Source: an uncultured Bifidobacteriaceae bacterium (GTDB lineage: Bacteria; Actinomycetota; Actinomycetes; Actinomycetales; Bifidobacteriaceae). From it: DNA of 64,000 bases. The stretch spans positions 1 to 64,000 of the forward strand of contig CAMXYK010000006.1 in the NCBI GenBank assembly GCA_947253155.1. The letters run 5' to 3'. Under the pieces are notes generated by a model. That model searched no databases and was not told where the DNA came from. It saw only the letters and a program-made list of their open reading frames with translations. Positions 38,025-46,808 of this stretch are shown piece after piece (positions within the stretch are counted from its first letter, which is position 1; the number at the start of each line of letters is the position of its first letter). Both the position numbers and the translations under genes were made by a program.

Positions 38025-38405
38025 ATGGCTAAGCTCACTAGTGAAGAGCTTCTTGAAGCTTTTGGTGAAATGACCCTCGTTGAGCTCTCTGAGTTCGTCA
38101 AGGCCTTTGAAGAGAAGTTCGACGTCGAGGCTGCTGCCCCTGTCGCCGCTGTTGCCGCTGCTCCAGCTGCTGCTGGCGCTGCTGAGGAAGAGAAGGACGA
38201 GTTCGACGTCATTCTTACCGCTGCTGGCGACAAGAAGATTGCAGTCATCAAGGCTGTGCGTGCTTTGACCAGCCTCGGCTTGGCTGAAGCTAAGGCTCTC
38301 GTGGACGGCGCTCCAAAGGCTGTTCTTGAGAAGGCTAAGAAGGAAGATGCCGAGAAGGCTAAGGCTGCCCTCGAAGAGGCCGGCGCTTCTGTTGAACTTA
38401 AGTAG
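38025..38405 (+). CDS. rplL: 50S ribosomal protein L7/L12
   Basis: A 126-residue stalk protein that recruits translation GTPases. It has an N-terminal dimerisation domain ([21 protein letters not shown]), an Ala/Pro-rich hinge and a C-terminal domain ([25 protein letters not shown] ... [14 protein letters not shown]). AAAGGAAG precedes the ATG. A strong terminator follows. Confidence 0.97.
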   Translation: MAKLTSEELLEAFGEMTLVELSEFVKAFEEKFDVEAAAPVAAVAAAPAAAGAAEEEKDEFDVILTAAGDKKIAVIKAVRALTSLGLAEAKALVDGAPKAVLEKAKKEDAEKAKAALEEAGASVELK

Positions 38406-38453
38406 TTCTTGTTTTTATCTCTATTCGTGAAATTTATTAGTAGCGTATAGGTG

Positions 38454-38493
38454 AAAATAGGCGGTTGAGATTCATCTCTGCCGCCTATTTTTA
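38454..38493 (+). terminator. Terminator after rplL
   Basis: Arms AAAATAGGCGG and CCGCCTATTTT, with an inner GAGAT/ATCTC stem, end in a T-run. Confidence 0.85.
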
Positions 38494-38701
38494 TATTTAA
38501 GTTAGTGTGTTTTCGACACGCCGATAATATAACAACTTTCTTCTCTAGGGTGGTTAAAACAGGTCATAGGGTACTATTGTTTTATAAAGCGTGTTAAGAA
38601 GCGCTTACTGATTTCTATCAGTGCACTATTGGAAAGCTTGGTTTTATAGCTGTGCTTTTCTAAAGTAGGGGGCGCATCCCCCAAGGAGAAAGGAAAATAA
38701 T

Positions 38702-39391
38702 ATGTTAAATAAGAAAGCTCTTGCAGCTTTTGCTGCTGGCGCAACCTTGCTTTCTGGTTTCGCTTTTGCTGCACCTGCTAATGCAATGCAACTGGATCTT
38801 GTAAGTGTGCTGGAAAATGAGAATTTTGTTCCTCCAGCTGATAATGATGAACTTGGCCAAGTGCTTTTTGGCGGCGCTGCTGGTTCTTATGCTGGTGGTT
38901 ACGACGAATATGCTAACGATGAGGATTCTCTTATATCTAAGGGTGTGGATCCACTCGATGGTGGCGTAACTACAGTTTCTGATGATGATTTCAACTTTGA
39001 TGATTTGAACCTTGATGATTTGAATCTTGATGATGTTGATTTGAGCGATGTTGACGTTCCTGCTGCACCAGCTGCTGATGATGCAACTCCTGCTGCACCA
39101 GTTGCTGACGATGATTTCAACTTTGATGATTTGAATCTTGATGATTTGAATCTCGATGATTTGAATCTTGATGATGTTGATTTGAGCGATGTTGACGCTC
39201 CTGCTGCACCAGCTGCTGATGATGCAACTCCAGCTGCTGATGATGCTGCTCCAGTTGCTGACGATGATTTCAACTTTGATGATGCTGATTTGAGCGATGT
39301 TGATGATGCTGCTCCTGCAGCTCCTGCACCAGCTGCTCATTATGGACAAATGTTGAAGGTATCAAGGGTTGCTACATACATTGCTGGCTGA
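38702..39391 (+). CDS. Secreted acidic pentad-repeat protein, copy 1
   Basis: A 229-residue protein with a clear signal peptide (MLNKKALAAF start, cleavage near ANA-MQ). The mature part has three blocks (about residues 95-119, 137-165 and 187-201) of a five-residue repeat DDLNL/DDFNF/DDVDL/SDVDV, joined by Ala/Pro/Asp linkers. The repeat puts Leu, Phe or Val at the centre and after it, and Asp before it, like an acidic relative of pentapeptide repeats. No LPxTG or C-terminal membrane helix is present, so it is probably released or held non-covalently. AAGGAGAAAGGA precedes the ATG. A paralogue follows 217 bases downstream. I recognise no named family; calcium binding is a guess from the Asp density. 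Confidence 0.8.
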   Translation: MLNKKALAAFAAGATLLSGFAFAAPANAMQLDLVSVLENENFVPPADNDELGQVLFGGAAGSYAGGYDEYANDEDSLISKGVDPLDGGVTTVSDDDFNFDDLNLDDLNLDDVDLSDVDVPAAPAADDATPAAPVADDDFNFDDLNLDDLNLDDLNLDDVDLSDVDAPAAPAADDATPAADDAAPVADDDFNFDDADLSDVDDAAPAAPAPAAHYGQMLKVSRVATYIAG

Positions 39392-39452
39392 TTTGTAAAA
39401 ATTAAATATCGCGTCTATTCTCTGCAAAATAAGTTTGAGATGAACGTTCTTT

Positions 39453-39491
39453 TTTCGGCTTTGTGGTGCGATTTGTGTCACAAAGCCGAAA
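39453..39491. terminator. Long hairpin between the two repeat-protein genes
   Basis: A perfect 13-bp stem (TTTCGGCTTTGTG/CACAAAGCCGAAA) with a T-run on its left side. It may terminate copy 1 inefficiently or act on minus-strand transcripts. A similar GGCTTTGTG/CACAAAGCC core follows copy 2. Confidence 0.6.
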
Positions 39492-39608
39492 TTGATATAT
39501 GAGTAGAAGGCTATGGGGGGTTTGTGTAATTTAATTATCCCTCACAGCATTGTGATATACGTAATCGTAAAAAATATACGTAATCATGAAAAAAGAAAGG
39601 AAGATGAA

Positions 39609-40802
39609 ATGTTAAATAAGAAGGCTATTGCAGCTTTTGCTGTAGGTTCTACATTAGTTTCCAGCGTAGCTTTTGCTTTGCCGGCAATGGCTGACGACGC
39701 TGTGGCTGCTAAGGCTACTGTGGCTGCTAAGGCTACTGCAGCTCCTAAGACTGCTGTTGTTGCTACTGCAGCTCCTGCGGCTACTGTTGCTAAGGATTCT
39801 GCGGCTGCTGATGTCAATGTTGATGATGTGAATCTTGATGATATTAATCTTGACGATATTGATCTTAGCGACATTGATTTGAGCGATGTTGACGTTCCTG
39901 CCGCTGAAGCTCCTGCAGCTGAGACTCCTGCAGCTGCTGATGATGTGAATCTTGACGATATTAATCTTGATGATATCGATTTGAGCGATATTGATTTGAG
40001 CGATGTTGACGTTCCTGCCGCTGAAGCTCCTGCAGCTGAGACTCCTGCAGCTGCTGATGATGTGAATCTTGACGATATTAATCTCGATGATATCGATTTG
40101 AGCGATATTGACGTTCCTGCTGATGCTGATGTCAATGTTGATGATTTGAACCTCGATGATTTCAATTTTGATGATCTTGATTTGAGCGACATCGATTCTG
40201 CTGATGCTGATGCAAACGCTGATCAATCTGATCCTGCTGTTTTACCTCTTCCTAAAGTTACAATAAGTACTCCTTCTAAAGACGTTGAGAAGTTTAAGAA
40301 TGCACTTAACAATAAGTCGCTAGATGAAGGTATCGGCGGTCTCTTTAGCGGTGAAAAATTGGTAGAACATCTCAAAAATCCGGGAATGGATTCTTCCACG
40401 CCTGCAAATCCGACTGAGGGATCGTCTTCTACTACAACTCCTGCTGTAACTCCTGCTGCTCCTTCTACTACCGAAAAGCCGGCTGATGCCACACCTGCAC
40501 CTACTGGCAATACTGAAGGTGGCACACCTGCTGCTCCTTCTACCGGTGCATCTACTGTTTCTACGCCTTCGACTCCAGCTCCTGCTGATCAGACGACTAC
40601 TCCTTCTACTCCTGGTACAACCACGAATACTGGTACTACTGTAAAGCCGTCTGGTGACACAACTCAACCTAGCGGTAATACTGAGACTCCAGCTTCAACT
40701 ACTGAGACTCCATCTACTGCTGGTCAGACTGATTCCGGTAATACTCCAGCTCCAGTTGTTCCTAAGCCTTCCACTATTAGTGATCTTTTTGGCAACAACT
40801 AA
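39609..40802 (+). CDS. Secreted acidic pentad-repeat protein, copy 2, with Thr/Pro-rich tail
   Basis: A 397-residue paralogue of the preceding gene, sharing the signal peptide MLNKKAIAAFAVGSTLVSS. The repeat region (residues 68-197) uses DDVNL, DDINL, DDIDL, SDIDL and SDVDV pentads, with two nearly identical 39-residue units (72-110 and 111-149; 117 bases each) and a partial third. A short globular-looking segment follows (about 215-260). The last 135 residues are rich in Thr, Pro, Ser and Gly, a typical wall-spanning or glycosylated stalk, but the C-terminus lacks LPxTG and a membrane helix. The start is ATG 39609 with AAAGGAAG upstream. The function is unknown. Confidence 0.8.
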   Translation: MLNKKAIAAFAVGSTLVSSVAFALPAMADDAVAAKATVAAKATAAPKTAVVATAAPAATVAKDSAAADVNVDDVNLDDINLDDIDLSDIDLSDVDVPAAEAPAAETPAAADDVNLDDINLDDIDLSDIDLSDVDVPAAEAPAAETPAAADDVNLDDINLDDIDLSDIDVPADADVNVDDLNLDDFNFDDLDLSDIDSADADANADQSDPAVLPLPKVTISTPSKDVEKFKNALNNKSLDEGIGGLFSGEKLVEHLKNPGMDSSTPANPTEGSSSTTTPAVTPAAPSTTEKPADATPAPTGNTEGGTPAAPSTGASTVSTPSTPAPADQTTTPSTPGTTTNTGTTVKPSGDTTQPSGNTETPASTTETPSTAGQTDSGNTPAPVVPKPSTISDLFGNN

Positions 40803-40841
40803 ATCACCAATAAGTCTTTGACTTATAAATATTTACAGCAT

Positions 40842-40918
40842 TGGCTTTGTGAATATTCGCTAAAGCTTTTAAGTTTCTACTTAATTGCTATTGGCGTTTA
40901 TTCACAAAGCCATTTTTA
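40842..40918 (+). terminator. Terminator after repeat-protein copy 2
   Basis: A 14-bp perfect outer stem (TGGCTTTGTGAATA/TATTCACAAAGCCA) encloses about 43 bases and is followed by TTTTTATT. Confidence 0.75.
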
Positions 40919-41044
40919 TTATCCCAAAACTCATTTTTCTTAAAACTTATACATAAAATAATCAAATTCTTATAAAAACTAGCGCAATATACATAAAGCA
41001 TGACACAATAGTGTGTAGTGTGTTTTTTGAAGGGAGCAGGTCAC

Positions 41045-42403
41045 GTGAGTGAGCGACAAACCGTGCAGCGCTGGATGATTACAGTAGGTGGTGTCGAACA
41101 GGCACGTGTGGGTGCTGGACAGTCGGTAGAGATTGGCCGCAAACCTATACGCCCATTGCGCGAAGATGGATTTAAGCGCGTCGACATAGTAGACAACAAG
41201 CGTTCTATGTCAAAAAGGCATGCGCTTCTTATTGTTGATAATCGTGGAGTAGCAACGATTCGCGATTTGCATTCTACAAATGGAACGTACTTGGTTGGCG
41301 CAAATGGAGATTTGCTTAGACTGGAGCCGGATGTTGATTTCCAGCTTCCAGATAGCTTAATGCGCATGCAATTTGGCGATGTACCAGTTGATTTTGTGCG
41401 CGTAGAAGAAGAAGCTCCTGATGTTGATCAAAAAAATGAAGTGCGAAATTTGTTCTCGTATGCTACTGACGATTTGCATGATGAGCCAGCTGCATCGGGC
41501 TTATCGGTAGATCAAATTCTTGATTTGCGTGCTGGAGAACCTACTGGCATTTTCCATGCGCAATCTGTTGCGCATCCTGGATTGTCTTGGCAGCAGGGTG
41601 AGCAAAAATCTCCTCTTGATAATATTTCTCCGGTTAATCATGATGTAACATTCCCTGTGGTTCAAGAACAGCAGGAACAGCCGGTGGAACCGCGTAATTT
41701 GTTTGATGATGCTAAAGCTTTGCAAACTGAAGATCATGTGAAAGAAGAAGTTGAATCTGACGTTTTAAATAATAATCCTATTAAAACTGAAGGCAACAAT
41801 ACAAATTACGATTTTGCATCAACAAATACGAATGTTGAAAGCGCAAGCAACGTAAATAACGCAAGCAACGTAAATAACGCAAGCAACGTAAGTAGCATAA
41901 GCAATATCGGCACTATCGATAACGGCGTATCTAGTAGCGTATCTAGCGGCATTGCTAGTAGCATCGATACTAGCGCAAGTAGCGTTGCAAGTAGCGTTGA
42001 GAATAGTATTACCAACAACGTTGCGAATGGTCTTACTGATAGCGTTACCAGTAGCCTTGCCGGCAGCTTCAACACCAGTATTGACACCAGTATTGATGAG
42101 TCTTACACTCCAGCATTTGAGCCTGGTTCAGTATTTGAAAAGGTATCAAAGGGAGAATTTGACGCCCAGCAGCAAATAATTGAGATTGATGGTTACACTT
42201 CTCAAGAAGCTGAAGAGAGCAATGATTTTTCAAGGCAATTTGAAATGGCTCAATATCCTGAGTTGCTCCCGTATTTGGCTGCAAATACCGGATTATACGA
42301 TGATTTATATGCTTGGCTTGCGGCACAAGGTAACGCAGAAGTAGATTCTGCTCTTGCGCGTAACAGCGGTTATAGTGCATATCGTAAAGCTATTGAACAG
42401 TAA
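41045..42403 (+). CDS. FHA-domain protein
   Basis: A 452-residue cytoplasmic protein. Residues 10-100 form a forkhead-associated domain with VEIGRKP, SMSKRHALL and DLHSTNGTYL, the Gly-Arg, Ser-x-x-His and Asn-Gly signature that binds phosphothreonine. A long low-complexity stretch follows, with Asn-Val-Asn-Asn-Ala-Ser repeats and Ser-Ser-Val/Ser-Ile words (about 250-350). The C-terminal roughly 60 residues (YPELLPYLAANTGLYDDLY) resemble variant Leu-rich repeat segments common in bifidobacterial FHA proteins. It starts at GTG 41045, with AGGGAGCAGG upstream. It ends 17 bases before the helicase-like gene, so they form an operon. Ser/Thr kinases are the expected partners. Confidence 0.82.
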   Translation: MSERQTVQRWMITVGGVEQARVGAGQSVEIGRKPIRPLREDGFKRVDIVDNKRSMSKRHALLIVDNRGVATIRDLHSTNGTYLVGANGDLLRLEPDVDFQLPDSLMRMQFGDVPVDFVRVEEEAPDVDQKNEVRNLFSYATDDLHDEPAASGLSVDQILDLRAGEPTGIFHAQSVAHPGLSWQQGEQKSPLDNISPVNHDVTFPVVQEQQEQPVEPRNLFDDAKALQTEDHVKEEVESDVLNNNPIKTEGNNTNYDFASTNTNVESASNVNNASNVNNASNVSSISNIGTIDNGVSSSVSSGIASSIDTSASSVASSVENSITNNVANGLTDSVTSSLAGSFNTSIDTSIDESYTPAFEPGSVFEKVSKGEFDAQQQIIEIDGYTSQEAEESNDFSRQFEMAQYPELLPYLAANTGLYDDLYAWLAAQGNAEVDSALARNSGYSAYRKAIEQ

Positions 42404-42420
42404 GCAAGTAGGGCGGAAAT

Positions 42421-45400
42421 ATGAGCGATACAAATAATATGGAACAAGATTCGCCAGCAAAAGATTTTACTGGTTCTTTAGCTGATAATTCTTATACGGA
42501 GAATGCTGCTGTGGAAGATGATTCCTTGCGTGATAAATCCAACGTGCAAGTTTCTAAATCAGATGCATTAAATCGCATCGTAAGTTGGAAAAAACAGTAT
42601 CAGTCGCAATTATCTCCTTCTCCTTTAGAAGATATTACGCAACTTGCTGCACAGTTAGAATTAACTCATGCGCATCCTTCTGGGATTGCTCAGCTTTTTG
42701 CTAGCGGCAAAGTCACATTAAAATCTTTGTTTAGAGATGCTGGAATGTTGCGAGCTGCTGGACGTAGGCTTGACCGCGTTTTTGAAGATAGAGATGCAAA
42801 AGCGCATGAAAGTGGTGTTTCTGAACTTTCATTAATTGTTGGCGTTGCATCTTGGAATGGCAACCATGTGCCAGTTCTTACGTATCCGGTTCGAGTTGTT
42901 CGTGATGCAAATCAAGATGAAACTTCTGCAACTATCTACTTTTCGGGAAGCGTCGGTTTAAATCGTGCGCTAGTATCTCGCTTGCTTGAGCGCGGTATTG
43001 AGTTGCGTGAAGACGTGTTATTTGATGGTTCCCATTACGAAAGTGGCACTCCAGAAACGTCGGTTGTTTTTGAAGCAATATGCCAGCAGGCTCGTCATGC
43101 TTTTCCTGATTTTGATATTGAGCGAGATATTGTTCTTGGCTGCTTTACAGATGCTGGTTCGCGCTTTGTGGCAGAAAGCGAATATATTATAGATTCTCTA
43201 AAAAATGGCGGTGCAGGTAATACTGTTATTAATGCCATGGCTGGGGATGATAAAGCTAAGCAGATTCTTAAATCGACTAAAAACCCTGAATATAGTCCTT
43301 TCGATGCGGATCCTCATAGCGAGTGCGAAGTAGGGGATGTTGACAACATTGTTCGCTATGCTGCAGATTTAGTTGCTTCTGGAAGTTCGTTATTTGTAAA
43401 TATTGATTCAGGTTCTGATTCTGCTGCAATTGCTGCTGCAATAGCTTCTCGTTCTGTGCTTGCAGGACGTTCAGTGTTGTATGTTCCAAATGTTGTTGAG
43501 CAGCAACGTCGATTCCGATACACTCTGAGTACTCACGAAATTTCTTCATTAGCATTAGATGTTTCGGATGGTCATATAGCCAAGCATGTTGATGCTCAAT
43601 TGATTGCTGCAGTTGGTGCGCGTCAAAGTGTTGCAACTTCGCGTTTCGAGCAGGTTGCGGATGAGCTTGTTGGCGTGCGCTCGCGTCTTACGCGCTATTT
43701 GGGAGACCTCCACGGAATTAACGAAACTTGGGGAGTGTCTGCGTACCAAACTATCCAAAATCTTGCTGCTATTGCTATGCTCCCGTCTCATCCTTCTACT
43801 CATGTGCGTTTAGATGTTGCGTCTGCACATGCTATGACTAATCAAGTTGATTCTTGGGCTAAAAAATTCCATCAAGCGGATGAGCTTGGTGAGTTTAGTA
43901 TTAATCCTGAAGATACTCCTTGGTTTGGTGCGTCTATTTTTGACGAAAATGAAGCAGTCGCTGTGTATCAGCGAGTTGTTGATGTGCTTCTTAAACTTCT
44001 TCCTGCTACTCGTGAACAAGTTAAAAGCACTGTACAAAGCTGCGGTTTCCCTGTACCAACAACGGTTCGTGAGTGGAGTAGGCAAGTTACGGTATTAAAG
44101 AATCTTCGTCGCGTACTTGACGTTTTCCAGCCAGAGATTTTTGAACGTGACTTAGACGCAATGATTGAAGCTAGTAAGCCAAAAGCTCAACGTAAAGCTG
44201 AAGGAACTGTTATGGGCTTCTGGGAGCGCCGTCACCATGTGCGCGAAGCTCGTAGCCTGCTTAGAGTTGGAGCTAAAGTTGAAGATCTTCACGAAGCTTT
44301 GAAGATTGTTGCTCAGCAGGCGGCTCAGTGGCGTACTTTTGTGCCTCACGGCGGATGGCCTGCATTGCCTCCAAAATTGGACGAATTAGTTGGCACTCAA
44401 GATGTGTTATCGAGGCATCTGGTTGCTTTGGATGCAGTGTTATCCACAACTCGTCAAGGTGCAGATCTTGAAAACATTGAGTTTACGCAGCTTGAGGCAC
44501 GTTTACAAGCTTTGCATGATGATCGTGCTTCTTTGGATACTCTGCCTGGGCGTTCTAAGTTGGAGCGTGAATTTAACAACGCTGGTTTGTCTGATTTAGT
44601 AAATGATTTAAGGCATCGTCATATTACAGGAGATGCTCTTGATGGTGAATTGCAGCTTGCTTGGTGGACAACTGTTTTTGAGGATATTGTTAACGCTTCT
44701 GCGATTATTTCTCATCAAGATGGTTCTGCAATGCAAGACGCTTCTGATCGTTTTGTGCAAGTAGATACTGAGCATGTGCGTTCTATTGGACCAATGGTTC
44801 AGCAAGAAGCTATGAAGCATTTGTGCGAATTGTTATTCTCGCATACTCAAGAAGCAAATCAATTGCATACTATGCTTGCAAGCAACCGTTCCGGAATAAC
44901 TTTTACTAAGCTTTTGCGCAATTATGCAGAAATTGTGTTAGCTGCAAAGCCAATATTAGTTGCTATGCCATCTACTCTTACTATGATGACACCGCTTAGT
45001 CCTATTGCGGATACTGTAATTATTGATTCTGCAGAGCATATGTCAAGTATTGAGATGTTCTCTATTTTGGCTCGCGCTCGTCAGGTTGTTGTGTTGGCTC
45101 ACAAGCAGACAGTAAGTTGCGAAAGTTTGAATGCTCTTATTTCACTGCTTCCGTCTGTAACAGTTGTGTCTCATTCAACAAGACGTTCGTTGCGTTTGGC
45201 TAGATTCTTGGAAGAGCATGGCTATGGGAAACTACGTCATGATATTCCTGTTGAACGCTTGCAAGGCAAGGTTCGTTTGCATCAAATTGAGGCAACTGGC
45301 GTTCCAGTATTATCTTCTGGTCTTATTGAAAGCAGTCAGCGCGAAATTGATGAAGTAGTGGATCTTATTCGTCAGCGAGCTAAAACCTTTACAGTTGTGC

Positions 45401-46188
45401 CTTCAAGTTACGTTCTTGTGGTTGTTACATTAACAAACGTGTTTAGAAGCCGTTTGGGTGCAGAGCTTAAGGCGTTGTCTATTAAAGACGAAAATATGGC
45501 TCGTTTCTTGCGCCATGTGCGTCTAATGAGCGTTCATGAAGCTTCCGGAGCTGTGGCTACGGATGTGATTATGTCTCTGTGCTATGCAAAAACTTCGCAT
45601 GGTCGACTTCTTCAGCAATTTGGTTTGCTTGAAGAAGAAGGCGGAAGTAGCATGCTTTTAGACGCTCTTGCTCTGGCTCGACGTCATCTTGATATTGTAA
45701 GTGCTTTTACATCTAAAGATATGGAAGATGATCGCTTGCATCAAGATGGTCCTAAGCTTTTGAAGACTTTGTTGCAATGGGCTGAGCAGTTAAGCGATAA
45801 GCCGTTGCGTCCAGAAGATTCTCACGACGTTGAATCGCAGCTTGCTGCACAATCTGCAAAAGATAACGTATTGTTTGCAGATTTGGCTGAACGTATTCGT
45901 TCTCGCGGATTGCGCGTAGAAGTTAATTATGGCTTCGATAATGATTCGCGAATTCCTATGGTTGTTGGTCTTGCAGATAAGCCTTTCGCTTTGGCTGTTC
46001 TCACTGATGATGCTCAATTTATGAGCGTTCAATCTACTCGTGAACGTCATCGCATGATGATTCAAGACTTGGAATCTTTGGGATGGTCGGTAATTACAGT
46101 GTGGAGCGTTGGAGCGTTCGTAAATCCTGAAAAAGAAGTGGATCGCGTTATTTCTCGCCTTGGCGAATTATATGGTGATAACGAATGA
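42421..46188 (+). CDS. Superfamily 1 helicase-like protein lacking ATPase motifs
   Basis: A 1255-residue protein that resembles large actinobacterial helicase/REase fusions. The order is an N-terminal domain (THAHPSGIAQLFASG near residue 80), a P-loop-like strand region near 325-355, a long helical insertion, a second RecA-like part and a C-terminal REase-type fold with HRMMIQDLESLGW (about 1160-1250). The P-loop place reads NIDSGSDSAAIA with no GKS/GKT, and the Walker B place reads VIIDSAEHM (residues 866-874) instead of DEA. The helicase motif V/VI region is only partly kept (VHEASGA, ALARRHLDIVSAF). It therefore probably does not hydrolyse ATP and may act as a scaffold. The frame is intact and its length argues against decay. 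Confidence 0.7.
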   Translation: MSDTNNMEQDSPAKDFTGSLADNSYTENAAVEDDSLRDKSNVQVSKSDALNRIVSWKKQYQSQLSPSPLEDITQLAAQLELTHAHPSGIAQLFASGKVTLKSLFRDAGMLRAAGRRLDRVFEDRDAKAHESGVSELSLIVGVASWNGNHVPVLTYPVRVVRDANQDETSATIYFSGSVGLNRALVSRLLERGIELREDVLFDGSHYESGTPETSVVFEAICQQARHAFPDFDIERDIVLGCFTDAGSRFVAESEYIIDSLKNGGAGNTVINAMAGDDKAKQILKSTKNPEYSPFDADPHSECEVGDVDNIVRYAADLVASGSSLFVNIDSGSDSAAIAAAIASRSVLAGRSVLYVPNVVEQQRRFRYTLSTHEISSLALDVSDGHIAKHVDAQLIAAVGARQSVATSRFEQVADELVGVRSRLTRYLGDLHGINETWGVSAYQTIQNLAAIAMLPSHPSTHVRLDVASAHAMTNQVDSWAKKFHQADELGEFSINPEDTPWFGASIFDENEAVAVYQRVVDVLLKLLPATREQVKSTVQSCGFPVPTTVREWSRQVTVLKNLRRVLDVFQPEIFERDLDAMIEASKPKAQRKAEGTVMGFWERRHHVREARSLLRVGAKVEDLHEALKIVAQQAAQWRTFVPHGGWPALPPKLDELVGTQDVLSRHLVALDAVLSTTRQGADLENIEFTQLEARLQALHDDRASLDTLPGRSKLEREFNNAGLSDLVNDLRHRHITGDALDGELQLAWWTTVFEDIVNASAIISHQDGSAMQDASDRFVQVDTEHVRSIGPMVQQEAMKHLCELLFSHTQEANQLHTMLASNRSGITFTKLLRNYAEIVLAAKPILVAMPSTLTMMTPLSPIADTVIIDSAEHMSSIEMFSILARARQVVVLAHKQTVSCESLNALISLLPSVTVVSHSTRRSLRLARFLEEHGYGKLRHDIPVERLQGKVRLHQIEATGVPVLSSGLIESSQREIDEVVDLIRQRAKTFTVVPSSYVLVVVTLTNVFRSRLGAELKALSIKDENMARFLRHVRLMSVHEASGAVATDVIMSLCYAKTSHGRLLQQFGLLEEEGGSSMLLDALALARRHLDIVSAFTSKDMEDDRLHQDGPKLLKTLLQWAEQLSDKPLRPEDSHDVESQLAAQSAKDNVLFADLAERIRSRGLRVEVNYGFDNDSRIPMVVGLADKPFALAVLTDDAQFMSVQSTRERHRMMIQDLESLGWSVITVWSVGAFVNPEKEVDRVISRLGELYGDNE

Positions 46189-46388
46189 GCGAATATGATC
46201 CAAATCGTCGCTCTCCTAGAAAGTCTGTGCGCGTTGTTCGTGAAGGCTCTGAGCTTTTTGACGCTGATGGCGTAAAGTTGGAGCCTTCTGACGAGCTTAC
46301 TTTGCAACAACGTAATCAAGATGACGATAATCGTATTTTGAGCGAGTTGCCGCCTCATTGGGCTGTGTTTTCTGAGCGCGTACGCTAA
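46185..46388 (+). CDS. Small conserved-looking protein coupled to the helicase-like gene
   Basis: A 67-residue charged protein. The ATG overlaps the stop of the helicase-like gene (ATGA), so it is translationally coupled. It begins with a basic region (RRSPRKSVRVVREG) and ends in RILSELPPHWAVFSERVR. The LPPHW ending recalls small actinobacterial proteins found beside such helicases, but I cannot name a family. It is probably the third member of the FHA/helicase-like unit. Confidence 0.65.
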   Translation: MSEYDPNRRSPRKSVRVVREGSELFDADGVKLEPSDELTLQQRNQDDDNRILSELPPHWAVFSERVR

Positions 46389-46535
46389 ACAGAATGCGCA
46401 ATCGCATATAATTACGCTGCTAATAAAGATGCTAATAAAACTGTAGTTTTTTACTGAGCTGTCATAGTATGTACTAGGATATTTGAAGGAACAGTAAGCT
46501 TCTACTTACATGCTCGTATTACTTCGGAGGAACTT

Positions 46536-46712
46536 TTGCCTACTTATCATTACCGCTGCAAAGAATGCGGATACGATTTTTCTGAACATCAATCATTTTC
46601 GGATGAGCCTATTACTATTTGCCCACAGTGCGGCAAAAACACTGTTCACAAAGTGTATTCTGCGCCTCCAATTAGTTTTAAAGGCAAAGGCTTTTACAGA
46701 ACAGATAAGTGA
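46536..46712 (+). CDS. FmdB-type zinc ribbon protein
   Basis: A 58-residue protein, TTG start at 46536, with GGAGG 7 bases upstream. It opens MPTYHYRCKECGYDF and has a second pair in CPQCG, giving the Cx2C...Cx2C zinc ribbon of the FmdB family (putative regulatory proteins). The ending (SFKGKGFYRTD) is typical of the family too. It is followed by a SAF-domain gene. Confidence 0.88.
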   Translation: MPTYHYRCKECGYDFSEHQSFSDEPITICPQCGKNTVHKVYSAPPISFKGKGFYRTDK

Positions 46713-46808
46713 TTGTATTTATAAAAATTTTAATTGCGCATTGATAGGTTTTATCCACAATGCGCAATTTTTATTGCGCGACTCTTTTGCTTACGTAACA
46801 ATGCAAAT

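Noticed and set aside
38705..39349. 214-residue minus-strand frame with Ile-rich repeats
   Set aside because: It mirrors the GATGAT/GAATCTT repeats of the repeat-protein gene; frame periodicity follows the plus strand.
39584..40226. Minus-strand frames opposite repeat-protein copy 2
   Set aside because: Same cause as above: antisense shadow of repeat codons.
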